Below are positions 13,531-28,500 of a stretch of 64,000 nucleotides of DNA, piece after piece (within the stretch, counting starts at the first letter, position 1; each line of letters starts with the position of its first letter). The stretch is taken from assembly GCA_030562195.1 (NCBI GenBank), contig JAUJPP010000001.1, forward strand, positions 12,764,472 to 12,828,471, written 5' to 3'. The DNA comes from Nipponacmea schrenckii (taxonomy: Eukaryota > Mollusca > Gastropoda > Lottiidae). The position numbers and the translations under genes were made by a program. The notes under the pieces were generated by a model. That model searched no databases and was not told the DNA's origin. It saw only the letters and a list, made by a program, of their open reading frames with translations.

Positions 13531-16500
13531 CAATTTCACATTCGATTTATCTCTTAGAAGGCAACATGCTACAAACTACCTGTTGCTGGCTGCCTTTCAA
13601 ACTGCGAGACTTCTATTTGTTAAATGTAAAATGACGTCATTCAGAGTGACCGGAAACGAGCTGTGGGCAATGGCGTTTTTTTGGTTTTTGTTGTTTATTA
13701 CCTCTATTTTTCAACTGATTTTGACAGAACTTCTTTTGCTAGCTTCTTTTAACTGCTAGCTACATAACTGCAGTTTCAAACTGCTAATTTCATTACTTTT
13801 GTAGCTGACTTTTTTCATTTCAATTTTTGCATTTTTTTCAACTTCTACAATCTTATTCCGATGCATACGAAAACTTACAGATAGATAGACACTATTAATG
13901 CGATCAAGAATTATTTTTAAAATTTTCGACATCACTTCCGGTTTTGACGTTATTCGCTTTCAAAATTTAAAAATCAACTTCCGGAATTTTCAAGATATTT
14001 CAAAAATTCTTTTTGCGATATACTTGAAATAGTCATACAAAAAAACGAAGATAAAAAAATCCAGACCGGAAGCAAACGGTAAGCCGCCATATTGAAATGT
14101 GAAACTTTTGTAAAATTTCAAATTCAAATTCAGGGGATAAAGCGATTTTCGTTATTTTTTCATATCTAATGACTAGAGTCGATTGCGCAACTTTATTTGG
14201 GAGCCGATTTTTGAATTTTGATTTTGATTTTCTTTTATTTCCATTTTAATTTTATTGGCAATGACAAAAACTTTAAAGGCCCATATTTTGTGACCTTGAC
14301 CTTTGGTGACCTGAACACGATTTATTGCCCTTGATGATATCTACCCCCTGATATATTCTTTTGTGTTGTCCGATGTCTACTTCCGGTTTTATAGCCGATT
14401 GAAATTTGTGATTTTTATTTTTAACGAGCACTGTCACGTGAACTAATTCATGAATATCAAATATTTATATTGAATCTTATAAGGGTTCATCTGCTCTTTG
14501 TAATGATATATTAAACCACATATTTCCACCAAAAATGCGCTTTTTAATATTTGGAAATTTTATATTTTCTTCTCTACTAACTGTGCGTAATTTTCTTTAA
14601 ATCGAAATTGGGCCTCTGGAGATGCTACGATTCGCGTAATTTTGATGTCTATAGAATGTTATATCGGTTCCTGAATTATATTTGGAAACCGATTTTTGAA
14701 TTTTGATTTTGATTTTGATTTTGATATTTTGACCGAAAGTAATATATAAAAACTTCGAATGGTCGTATATTGTAACCTTGACCTTTGGTGACCTTGTGAG
14801 CTGCACAAATGTGATAGCTCTCGAAAAGATCTATCCATTGATATATTATATTTTGATGTACGATGCATACTTTCCGTTTTATCACCATTTGAAAATTGCG
14901 AATTTCAGCGTTAAAAACTGTTTGTTGAATTATGCATTTGGGCGATCTACATGACACGAGTTTCAGCGAACCAATTATGCTTTGAAATAAAACGACTTAT
15001 ACTCTGTAAAATAATGTTAGTGTTTTACAGATACTTTGTGGGGTAGTTTTAAAGCGTATATCAAAGCTGCTACGCACTGCGTCAGAACCTCGCGAAGCCT
15101 GGGGATCTAGTTTTTTTTTTTTTTTGGGAAGCTCGCTAGCCCAAACGGAAAAAGATAGACTATTTCTGTTTTCACCAATGGTTTTTATATGGGCTGGAAT
15201 CAAAAATGAATATCTAACATGAAATTTTCGCTAAACCGAAAGTGGCTAATTGCATAATATGCAAATAAGATTTCAAGCTAGCTCGGGCCCTAATAGTCGC
15301 ATCGGTCTGAAATTTACAGGATATAGATAGATAGGCAGCCCAATTAAAACTACATCATCAAAATTTTTTGATCACTTCCGGTTTGGGCGTGGGGACTTCC
15401 GGTTTTTTCGTCTCATGTCGGGCGACCCTGCTTCCGATGTAATTCAAGATTCTAAACAAAATCAGTATATTTAAGCTATACTAAATGATTTTAATCCCCT
15501 GAGATGAAGAAAAATTAAATTGAATGTTGCGCATGCGCGGTTTTCAAAAATGGCAAATTTTCTTAAAAATTTAATAAGTCCGCCAATTATTAACCGATTT
15601 TTATGATTTTGGTGTCTATCGAAACCTTGATACTTTATCTAAAAAATGTTGGGAACAGAATTTTGATTTTCGAATTTGAATTTTTTTTATGCCCGTTCGA
15701 ATTTTTCGAAAATTTAAAACTCTATATCTCGTGACCTTGACCTTAAATGACCTTGACATTTGAGATGTAGAATGTCATTGACCTCAGCTGTCTATAGATG
15801 TGCTGATATTGCATGACAAATATTAACTTCCGGTTTTATAGCCCACCGAAATCTGACTATTTTGCAATTTTTGGACGGTTATGTTACACTTTCGGGCTCT
15901 AATGTTCGGATCGATCTGAAATTTACAGGATATAGATAGATACGCAACACAATTAAAAATATATCATCAAAATTTTTTGATCACTTCCGGTTTGGGCGTG
16001 GGGACTTCCGTTTTTTTTTTATCTCATTTCAGGCGACCCTACATCCCGTGTAATTCAAGAATGTAAGCAAAAACAGTACATTAGCTATACAAAATAATTT
16101 GCATCCCTCGAAAAGAAAAAATTCCAATTGCTAATAAAATTTATTTATTTTTTTGTAAAATTTTTGCATACAAATTCAAAAAATATCTCTTTATAAAGCT
16201 GTGAATAAGCAAATTATCACATAGCTTGAATTTTCTCTCTATGTTAATTACAACCAAAGTTACAAAATAATGTTTAAATTTGAATATAGAGAGTTTAAAT
16301 TTCATGACAAATTGTCATCTTACTACCTACTTAAATTTTGGTTTGGAATTTATGTAAATATCCTACCGAAATCTTAGACATGTACAAAAATCTAATAAGG
16401 AACTGATAGTAGAAACTTATAGTAGAAAAAATTGCCTCTAAAGCGGAAAGTTTACGCTTACAATTGTAGGAAGAAAAGTACCGGAATTGAAAGCTAGCAG

Positions 16501-19500
16501 GTTAGAAGTTTCAAAATGTTCGAAATCCATGGGATAATGCATAGTTGCCACGCTCGGAGCTGTTCACAGTTCTAGTCTTTTTTTGGACTCATTTCAAGTA
16601 ATACTTGAAACATAGGACCCATATCTAACCTATGGATAACCTTCATACAAAATTAATATGTATGTACAGAAAATAGTAAGCTAGTATGATCAATACAAGA
16701 GCTGTAACCTTCTAATAGATTACAGGCTCAATGATATTAGTCAAAATGGCATGATGCCAATACTACAACATCTGACATTTGATAGTCAGCAAAGTAAACA
16801 GTCAAAGTACTTTTGTTTATTATACCTTGTTACATTACTATATGATTTATAGTAAACCAGACAGGAAATATAGAGATCAGGCAAAGATTTTTGTTTGGTT
16901 TGTGCACATTAAAGTATAGTCAAGCAAATATATTTCTGCTAATTGATGTCTGATTCAAAACAAAAACAGAGCAGTCCACTTTATAGGCTATATTTTATGC
17001 TTTTTTAACCACATTCAAATAAAGTGGAGTGCTCAGGTTTATGATTTAAATTGGACCAAGCAAACATATTTCTGCTTATAAGGCCTGTTCATAAATATCT
17101 TTGCTGATGAACCAAACATGACATCAAAACAAGTTGATCTCAATTTGTGCAAAAGGGATCTTCTTAAGTTTCTAATAACCAACTCACCTCAGTGGCCAAG
17201 CTTTGGCTAGCCCCATTAGCCAATAGAAACCTGACTACTTCGGAATGTCCTTCTTGTGCCGCCATGTACAGTGGAGTGAAACCGGCCTACAAAAAACAAA
17301 AGCACAACTATCTTACACTTTGTCTTTTATTCAATTGAGGTTTTCCAGATTTGTACCTCTCAGTCCAGCATACTACAATGTCATTCTTAATATATTTTAT
17401 TAATGATAAAATGAGATTTACAATAGACACAGATAACAGTTTGTATAAATAGTATTCTCTAATAGTGAAAGTATGTTTGGTATCTCATTGTGGTCAATAA
17501 TGATTATTAGTGTGATTTATCAATGAATTTGACCTACTAGTCTCATCTTACATCTACTTACATTGAAACAAATTGTCACACTATAAGGGGATTGTAAAAA
17601 GATTTTCAAATTTTTTGTATTATGGACACTCAGAGCATCATTTTGCACTATTCTAATTTTCAATAAGACATCTATGGATTCTGTGGTTAAAGCGATTCTA
17701 GTAAAACATGAGTCATTTGCATGGATATGTTGCAAATGTCAGATGTGAGTTCTAATCTCGATCGGTGTGTGAAAGTTCGATGACCTTGAATAAGTCATCT
17801 TCACTCATAATTCCAGTCCACCCAGCTGTAAATGGGTAAGGATACTCCAGGAAAGATCAATGCCAAGAAGTTTGGCAAAGGACCAGCTGGTAGAAAGAAT
17901 CCTTGTCACGGCAGACTTGTGAACCTAAGTTGATATCTTTGTAAAATATAGTGGTTTCTTTCTTTCTTTTTGATGATGTCACAAATTGCAACATTTGCTT
18001 GCTTGAATCACTATGTGGTTAGTAATAAAGATAAAAAATTTTAGAAAGCTTCTTAACAAATCCCTTTAAGGGTTTAAATAGGGTTCAATTTCCAAGTATA
18101 TCTTTTTTGAATGCTTTGAATGCTTGTAAATGGTTGACGTAAAATTGTCATTTTTATTCAATGTTCCTAAAAGTTTAATTGTGTAATGGAAAAATTATAT
18201 TTTGATGTAAACTGAAGCTGGTATCAACTGACAGATTAAGTACAAAATAAGCCTAATCATTGATACATCAGATACATTGTCTAAATGTATTAATGACAAC
18301 TGATTAGTCATTAGCATTAATATTGAATACATAAACCATGTTCTCCAGTTACCATAGCAATAACTGATAAATCTTGTTTCTTCCCTATATTAGCATTATT
18401 TAGCTATATTAATGGCATATGTCAAAAGAATACAGTATTAAATAATAATTATTGAAAACCAAATTTACAAACAAGACAAAAACTCTTTCATGTCATCTGA
18501 AAGTCACATGTGCTGCTCAAAGGTGGTCTCAAGAACAAAAGAACAAAAAACAAATCTGCATCAACACAATTAAATTTAGCAAAGTATGGTTAAATTGACA
18601 TAAAGCTGTATCTAATTTTTTTTTTTTTTTTAATTATTTATTAACTGTCACATTCAAGTCTGATTCAAAAATAAACACAAGCATTCTTCATTATTTTTTA
18701 GGTAGTCAAAGTTCAGCTGGTTTATTTTCAACATGTTTTGAATTTGCAAAAAAAAACTCAAAACAACAACAAAAACTTGAACATATATTTCAGGACGGTA
18801 CTTCAAAATGAAGATACTGGACCAAAACAATATTTACACAAAACAAAATGAAGTCTATCAACACAGGATGTTTAATGACAATGCCAGTCCAAAAAGTGCA
18901 GTTGTGTTGACAATCCCAGTCGTAAAGTACAATACCTGCTTTTCACTATCAAAAAAAGAACAATATGTAACTATCCTTACCTGAGCTTGCACATTAACCT
19001 TGGCATTATTATCAACTAAAGTATTCACAATCTGTTCATGGCCTGCTAATGCAGCAATGTGCAAACTAGTGTTTCCTTTCTGCAATAAAAAAAAGAATAA
19101 TAAAATAAAGAGTACATTTTTTATTATGATGAATCAAATATTCCACCTAAAATTATGAAATAAAAAGAACAAACTTTTTATATTTTCTTTAAAAAAATGT
19201 CCTTAAGGTCAAAGCATGTCAAATTGTGTTGAAATATCTTAGAAAAGTGCCAGACTATAGGTCATGGTGCCATTTGAATCAATAGCATTATCAGCAGAAA
19301 ATCAATGCCGAAATTGAAAGTTTCCAAATTAAAATGAAACTCACAGCCAATTGAGATGAGTAATATTATACTATAAGAAAACTTTAAAAACAAATTCAGA
19401 TTTGATTTTTGTTCTAAATGGTTTATTGGAACCACAAGATATTTGTCATGAAAATTCCAGGAAATTGATCAATAATCTTGTAGCATTATTGAAATACTGC

Positions 19501-22500
19501 GTGGAGTTATTCTAATTGAAAGCGTGGGAAGCTGATAAATTCTTTCGTAGGTTGATGAAATAATTTTAGAACCTACAGATTTTTTGGTAAAAAATTCCAC
19601 AAAATTATATATCAGATTTAATAAAACTATTAATGGCTAACAAAGATGTTACATTTTAAGATTTGAATTAACAAGCAGTAAGCATTAGCGCTAAACAATT
19701 CTGGGAAAGCATGAGAAAGGTCAACCTTGGTAAGTTTAGCCTAAGAGTTTCTTGAAGATAAGTCTGGAGGCCATGAGCATGAAAGCTGCAAATAATTTCT
19801 TAAAAAATGTCAAATCAGCATATTTTACTGTACATAGATTGCTTCAGACTTCTAACATTTAAATTTGTTATAATTCTGTATATTTTTTCAGTTTGCAGTT
19901 TAAAGCTAACTAATTGCACCTTACAAATGAAATTTGAAACAAAGTCATAGATCTTTCATATAGATAAATAAAATGTATACATGTAGTTATATAAATTGCC
20001 ATTATACACAGATGAGTTGTCATTTTGACCTATTTCTTGGTTGCAAAAAGCCCTTATCCATTACATATTATACCTGTATTAACTGTCAGTAATAAGATAT
20101 CTCAAGAATGTTTCTAAATCTCATAAACTAACCTATTCAAAATGACTAATAAAAACTCTATTCAAAATCTGGATATATAAGAAAATATTTAAAAAAACTA
20201 TAAAGGTTGAATTTCTTAAGAAAAGTTGTAACATCTAATAAAAAAGCAGTCATAATTTCATTGAATAATACAAGTGCACTTGAAAAAGAGTTTAAAACAA
20301 CCAAACAAGTTCAACTATAACCATTTTCTACCTCCAACCAATGAGAGTTTTTATTCAGTTATGTGCAGACACGAATCAAAAGGCATTATAAACAAGTTAA
20401 GATAACCTGAATATGTAATATTAGTGAATACAGTTTTTGTTAGTGAAATCTTAAAAGTCAGGTCCTTTTCACCTGATTATATTTTGACTTCTGGATGAAA
20501 CCATTTTAGTTTGAAGGGATGACAGGTTTGTCAATGTATCTGAATCTAAATAATGATGTCAAAAATTGTCATTATAGCCAATGTTGTTTATAATTGTCCA
20601 ATTTAGTAATTTAGTCTAAACAATTAGAACATCCATATAAGAAATTTCAGGACAATAAAGTATGCCTACATCTTTAATAAAATGATATATATTTGATGAA
20701 AAGATTAATTTTATATAATCTTTCCTAAAATGACTGTAACATGTCAGTACATACTACCATATATAACATATTATCTAACATCAAGAGTATTTAGAAATAA
20801 ATATGTTTACATGCCCTTCAAGTTGCACTAAGTAGCCTACTGTATCATTGTGAGTGAATATGTAATTCATCATCTACTTTTCTAAAAAATGTCCTGAGCA
20901 GTGGTTTTTAAAACTGACTGTAGGTCAGCATTGGAATCTGGACATCTTTTACTTTGAATGTGTCAAGCAAAAGATGCTAATGGGTTTCACTTTAAGTCTT
21001 GTTACTATAAAAATGTCATTATTCTTCAGTCTGTGGAAATGTATAATCCACAGGTTAGGTGGTAGACAGAGTCCTTTAGTCTGGTGTTATCATATAAAAT
21101 AATGTCAGCATGTCCTTTCTTTAATGTCAGACTGTTCAATATACTAATAGCAGCAGACTGATTTACATACCTTTGTGGCAGCCTCCACATTTGCACCTCT
21201 TGCCAATAACTCAGTAACAATCTTGATGTGTCCCTCTTTCGAGGCAAGATGAAGTGCATTGAGGCCATTCTGAAATATATAAAAAATAATTTACAAATTT
21301 TGTGTTTTTTGTTTTACTTTAATTGGCTGCATCATTTGATGTTCAGTGCAAGTATATGTTGAACAAGTGGCACAGAACTACTAATTGTCATTTAAACACC
21401 ATATATCACTTCCTAAAAACTAGGGTAGATTTGAGTAACTCAATGGTAAGATAAGATTCTGCTACAAAGTTAGGACCTGTTTCACTGAACATTTATTGGA
21501 CAAGGTACACAAGCCATAGGTAAGGTAAGGGGGGAAAATTGTTTTAAAAGGAACCAGAAGGGAATTGTAGTTAAAAACAGCAATATCTAGTTATGATCAT
21601 AGTAAAAATGCATAAAATGATTGAAATCCTAATTGAAACATTGCTTTGGCACTGGAAAAGTGCAATTGGTAGCAAGTTTGATTGTCGTCTGCTGGCAAAA
21701 AGTTGCAGTAGGTTTGAATCCTACTTACAGCCAGAAATATACTGATGCCACACTAGTGCTTCAAAGAGTCAGCTCGGTTCTGGAATTCTACACCGGCCAC
21801 TAAATTGTTGGGTTTTGTTATGCAAAGCTTGTTTTGTACTATTTGTTGTTCTTTAAAGCGATTAAAAGAACAACAAAAGCCTTTGACTGTTTATAAACAT
21901 GGCCATAAAAAATGTCGCTGAGAGGTGGACATGTTCAACGAAATGGAACAACAAAATATATCACCTTGTTTATATTGTTCAAGTACAATAATGATATATT
22001 TAGTGAAATAGTCACTTAATCCAGTTATTAAATCTATTGATATTGTAAGTACTTATCTTGTATATAAGTGGACTGGTGAGAATAGTACTGTATTGAATTA
22101 ACCTTGGTTGTAAAATACCAATCAAAATACAAATGCATCCATGCATCCCAAACACCTCAAGCCACACTGTGACTGAACTGGGCTTTTCAAATCAGGATTT
22201 TTTTCCAACAGTCTAAACAGCATTTTTTGGGTAGTTCTTACATAGTATATTTATGCCAACACTCAGTAAAATGCATTACAAATTACTAACATTAAATGTG
22301 TGTCAAGTGTTTAAAATAAAACTGGCAAATTATCAATGCCTCAAGTATTGTCAAATAATAATACAAAATATGTTTAATAAAATATTTGTACTACTAGCTT
22401 TATTTAACCGGTAACTTTAGTTATCAGAGAAGTATGACAACGATTTAAAATAAGTAGATATGATAAAACATGATAATATGATAATGACACGACATGCTGA

Positions 22501-25500
22501 GTGAGCTTATGTCCTTCAATGTGATACACAGCACGCTTATGATTTTGAAAGTCATGGTATAAATTATCTGAACGTGACTTGCCAGCAAAAAGAAATCAAA
22601 AGAATCATTATTTTAAGAAAATCTGGACTTGTTTATTAAATAAGCTTAAATGGAATACTTGCAAAATTTTTTGCATTGTTTGATTTCAATTTGTTCTCCT
22701 GACTAGGTGAAAGAAAGCTTTTAACACTGGAATCTGACTTGCAAGGTTTAAACACTGGAACCTGAGCAAGGGTTAACCACTTTAAGTACACTATGTTTGA
22801 CCTTAAACGCCTAACTACCTACAATGAAGTTTTTGAGTTGCCCTTGAATCTAAATAAACTACAAAACAAGTTTAACATCTTTTGACCTATTTAAGTGTCA
22901 CAGTATGAATCAATGGTATTGTGACGGTAAGATACGTCAAGAAAATTAAAAAACTTTGTAAACAAGTTCACAATGTTAACTTGAAATTTGGATGTGAACG
23001 AGATCTAAAGAATTCGCTTGATGTTGTACATATACATTGTCATGTGTCTCATAAAGCATTAGCTAACAATACTGAAGAATGTATGAATCAACAGTGTTAA
23101 TGGGAGGGGGTGGAGAAGCAACACCTTTATGTTTTAGAAACATGATTCTAGAAGCAACTTTATGGGACAGAACTGTGAGCTACTACTCATCTGTTGTATC
23201 TGAATTGGCTGTGAAAGAATTTGAAAATTAGACAGTTTCTTACCGGGTTGCTGGTGTTTATATCTGTAGATCCTTTCAAATATTCTAATACTTCATTTAA
23301 ATTACCGTCCCGAGCTGCTCTCAGGAATCCAGCATTACCGTCACTCTGAAAGTAGAAAATAAATATATAAGTTCTAAACTGCAGACGTCAAAATAAAAAA
23401 TATCAGAAAGCATTGCAAGGGGATGTTGATAATGGCTTTGAAACTGTCACTTTCGCTGGCACATTTTTCTTTAATTGAAACCAAATATCAGATTTGCTAA
23501 CTGGAAAGTGATACACACAGATTAGTTTGAGCCTTGTAAATTAAAAACAAATCTTTAAACAAATTTGTCTATTAAATATTTAGAAAGATTATAGGATTTT
23601 AAACAGCAAAAATGAAAAGTCAAATAAAAGCAGACAGTGTTTCCTTGGAAATTTAAAAATTCTACTACTTAAGAAATTTGATTAATCAGAGACATCAGGA
23701 TAACTGGATAGCAATTAATAAACTATTAAACAGATGGTGAAAAGCTGATCTGATAACTGAGATACTGTTAATAATTAATGTTACAATAATAATTGATGGT
23801 GTATAATAACATTATTACCGTGTTATTTAACATATTTACTGTATAAATGACTATTTAAATAAACCATGTTACATAATCATATTTTATACTTGTTACAATC
23901 TACTAGATATATTTTTTTACCACAGATTTACTATATTTACTATGTACAGATATACTATCTATTTTCTATCTGCTTAAATTAATAATTGGCCGATTGTCAA
24001 AACAACTGTGAGTTTTAATTTATCGACTTTTTTTTTTTGTAAATAATATTTACCGTATAATTCCGAATATAGTGTGCAGGCATGTATAATGCGCACCCCT
24101 TCCTTGCCTACGCGAAATCGGGGAAAATTCATTTACCCATGTATAGTGCGCACCCCTTTTCGCGGCAAAAATACGACTTTAAGTTGGCATTTCACAGACA
24201 CCGATATCGGGAAATAGTTGTCAATATGTAAGTCACCATTCATAGATTTTTTTTATAATAAACAATGTTCCACAGCAACTTACGTTTCTACTATTTATTT
24301 TTATAATAAAATCCAATTTAATCCCGTAGTTATTGCTTCTAATCTCTCGTAATGGTATTATTGAGTGTTATTTATAAATCATGTATCATGCTATTAATTT
24401 ACGGTACCGAGGATGATATTCATCTTGAAGAAAAATGTGCAATTACCCGGTAAACTTTGACGTATTGAAGAAGATATCATTGACAGGAATTCGAAGGGCT
24501 AACGGTAACTGACTTGGTGTAAGACTAATAGGCCCCGTTACACTTGTAATCATAATGCGAATAATAATCATGATATTGCGTCAGTTCATTTTGTGTGAAT
24601 ACTTGATTATTATACTAATCGATAAATTGTACACGACTTAACTGAGATACCGCTCTATTACGCTTCTCACCTGATTCGGTATTTTTAATGCTATGGACGC
24701 TACCGAGGATGATATTCATCTTAAAGAAAAATGTGCAATTAACCGGTAAACTTAGACGTATTGAAGAAGATATCATTGACAGGAATTCGAAGGTCTAACG
24801 GTAACTGACTTGGTGTAAGACTAATAGGCCCCATTATACTTGTAATCATAATGCGAATAATAATCATGATATTGCGTCAGTTCCTTTTGTGTGAATACTT
24901 AATTGTGATTGTTTCGTTTGTTTAACGTAAATAAATATCATTGTCTTTCTTAATTAAGTCTTTAATCATCGCTGGAGTGACACGATTCGCTCAATAGTTT
25001 ATTTTTATCGTCTGCTTTTACCCCCGCATAGATTTATCGACTAGTATTGCCTCTCAACGGAAATGAAAAAATTGACGGCGTGAACCTTGTGTATCATATC
25101 TGATGAATAATTAGGAAAACAATGGATTATATTAAAACTCACTTATTCTGGTAACCGTATTTATATTCAGGCAAGACTCGATTACGTATTGAGGCATGTC
25201 ATCAAGCATGACAATCCATTGTTCCTACTATAAAAGCCATTGAAAATGCTTTGCCCGTGAACATTATTTTTGTTGGTACCTCTCGTCTTCACGTAACATT
25301 TTCCATTTTAAAAACAAAGTTATTATCTTAAATCATTTTAGTTTTGTTCAAATATTTAACAATAAATATTTAATTTATAAGATATTAATCATATTGGGCC
25401 GTTATTAAAATCATAATTCAATCTTTTACACAAATCAATTTTACCGCGAGTGTCGATGAAGGAAGACAAAATGGCGAATCCTTAACATCGACTTGCGGCA

Positions 25501-28500
25501 TTTTCGTTGGGAAAAAATACTCCAAATTTATTTACCCGTATATAGTGCGCACCCCCTCTTTGTTGGGCCCATTTTATGGCAAAATCCTGCGCATTATACA
25601 CGGAAATATACGGTATTTCATTATAGAAGTGTTTCAAAATACAATATATAAATAAGTGATACGGAAAAAGCATAATGCTTATTTGAATCCGCCTCGCTAT
25701 ACACATATATTAATACAAAGTCAAAATGTATGTGTTTGCCACCATCAATAACTCCAAAAACAATGCAAGTCAAATCTGTAATAAACCAAGCAAATCCACC
25801 TCTAGTCAGCAAACAACCAAACAATAATTTTGAGCATTTCCTGGATACATTTATAATTTTAATTATGTTGTAAATGAGCTAACCACAAAAAACAAGAAAG
25901 ATACCTAATTTAGATCCAAATAAGTTGGAATGATAAAATGAAATGCCGAGTCAGCTAATATTGTATGATATAATATGATAAAGATCTAATCAAATTCTTG
26001 AATTGTATACTATACGTTTATAATATCAGGTCTCCAATGATCTATATCAAGTTACTTATGTACATATAATATATCTTAATTGTGGGGGAGTTGTAATCTT
26101 GTGTCACACTGTCACTATCTTCAACAGTCTTCTTTTCATGTTACATATTATTCACTTCAGGTTAAGCTGTTAACTTAAAGCTTTTTAGAAATATTTTTTT
26201 TAAGTTATTCTGTTTGAGCTTCTTATTAAATGCATACTGTGGTAGGCAATACTCTAAGATATGATACTGATCCTTCCAGGACTCCTGATGTCAATCTGAG
26301 ATGAAGTTTGTCAACTCAGTATGCCATTAGAAAATTAATGAATGGAGGTATACATCCTACTTTTTTGCACTGGACTAGTGTTGTGTGCAAATATATACCA
26401 GGACAGCAGCATTAGCCTCCTCTTTTAGTAATTTCCAACTGTTCAGAGAATTTAAACATGTAGTACACAGGGCCTCAGGTTATTGTCCCAAAGAACAATT
26501 CAGTGAGTTTTCTTTTTTTGGAAAATATTCAGGATTATGTAAAAACTGTAATATGCCCAGGCCAAATTATTTTCCAAGCAAAAACAAGATTTTTTTTAAA
26601 CACTCACATATCAAATTGAGCAGGATAAAAATCTAATTAGGTTTTTTTATTATTACATAGACATTTCTGACAAGTATGAAATAATGGTCTACACAATAAT
26701 ACATTGAATATTTCCATTTTATTTGTCTGGGCCAATAACTCATAGAAAAAGGAGATGGTGCCAAAAGGCTGAATTAAAGTAGAGGTCACGTTGACCTCAG
26801 ACAAAAACTTGGTGAATGTCAAATACATCTATAATTTATTTAATGCTTCTGACTTATCTATTGAAAACTTCTCCTTTGATCTAAGCTTGTACATAATATC
26901 TATCAAAGCCATTAAATGACATCAACAAAGCCATTTGGTAAAATTTGCAGGAAACAGCTTGAACCTTTGAACAGCAAAGATGACAAGGAATTTTGCTTTT
27001 CTGTACTGGTATATATTTGCCGTAAAGCACAACATATTGAAATCACAGATCATGTCTTGAGTTTATCTTATGAATAAGAAATAAAACTTTAAATCACATA
27101 AAAAGATTTAATTTCATACCAAGAACACAATTTGAAAATACAAGCATTCACAAAGCTGAGCAAAGATAAAATATACGAAATTATATACATGCTCTGTTTG
27201 TCAGAGCATAAACTTCTAAGTTGGCAGACAATATTTTTAATCAAAGCTCTAAAAACAATTATAAAATTTTACATGTCAGTATTGCTAAACGTGCAATACA
27301 TACATATGTTAATAGAGTAGCCCCACAAAAAATAAATATACACTTCATGTACGTGTTGTCAAAACATCTTAACTGTTTTGATTGGGTGCAACATTAAGAA
27401 TAATTGACCAATAAGACATTAGTTAATCCTTCATCTCAAAAAATACATCTTATATTGGGCGGTCACAATGTAGTAACAGGGCAGCACGAAGCAAAATTTT
27501 TTCTAATAAAGAGGCCAGGGATTCTTTGACCTTAGAAAATACACCATATAATAAATAGTTGCAACAAAATTGCAACATAAGTGGAATTAGTTTTTCAACT
27601 TAAGAGATCAGAAATCAAAGTATTATATATTGGATGGTCAAAACAATATGTTAAAACATGTCAAATCTGTTTTCTATCAAAATTGATGTGGTAGTTCAAT
27701 ATCAAAAGGACCAAAATTTTTGGAAACACTTCATAGCCAATGTTCTTTTCATGCTGTATATTATATATCACCAAACAGCCACTGTCTATTATTAGAAATA
27801 TTAGGCCAAAAGATAAGTGTGGAAGAGTTAATATCACTATAATATCCATTAACTAAATGTAAACAGTAAACTTGTTGCTATAAATAACTACTTCACACTA
27901 TGTCAGTATGTACAGTAGATATCTCAATAACTCCCTGGTTCCATCTCCAGTCTAGAATTAGTACCAAGACTAACAGAAAACATATTTGTTCAATCACACA
28001 CCCATTTTACTATTATTCATAACCAATGATTCATTTTGAATACCTTCTCATATGATCCTGATAATATGAAGAATCAAAGTTGAATTAGAATTTAGATAGG
28101 GAAAGAAAGAAGCAGCCATTTTAAGAAAGATACATTTTTAGGAAAGATAAACTTTATAGGTTCACATAATATAAATCATATCTAGTAGATGGTCCTGCTA
28201 AAATAGGTTCTGTACCCATTAACAGCTAGGTTAAAGAAAAATTATACCCAAGGTCACCAGACTTTCACATTCTGACCAAAGTTAGAACCCATACTGCCCT
28301 TAATGTCCTTTAAATGAAATATGAGAAAAGAAACATTTCTGCATTAAAACAGAAAAGACAGATTAAAAAAGTTCCAATATAAACCAATATTTAAAGAAAA
28401 ATTGTCTACAAAATTATAACACACTGGCATGATGTTACATGTAGTTTTTTTGCATTCAGAATTATTAAAAGCATGGAACAGTAACTTAGAATGCTTCTTC

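Noticed and set aside
13409..13759. A 116-codon plus-strand frame with long Phe runs.
   Set aside because: The frame is produced by poly-T tracts inside a repeat block.
21655..21735. A possible tRNA gene with A and B boxes and a good T arm.
   Set aside because: The anticodon arm does not form, the 5' and 3' ends do not pair as an acceptor stem, and a non-tRNA tail follows. It is best read as a SINE head.
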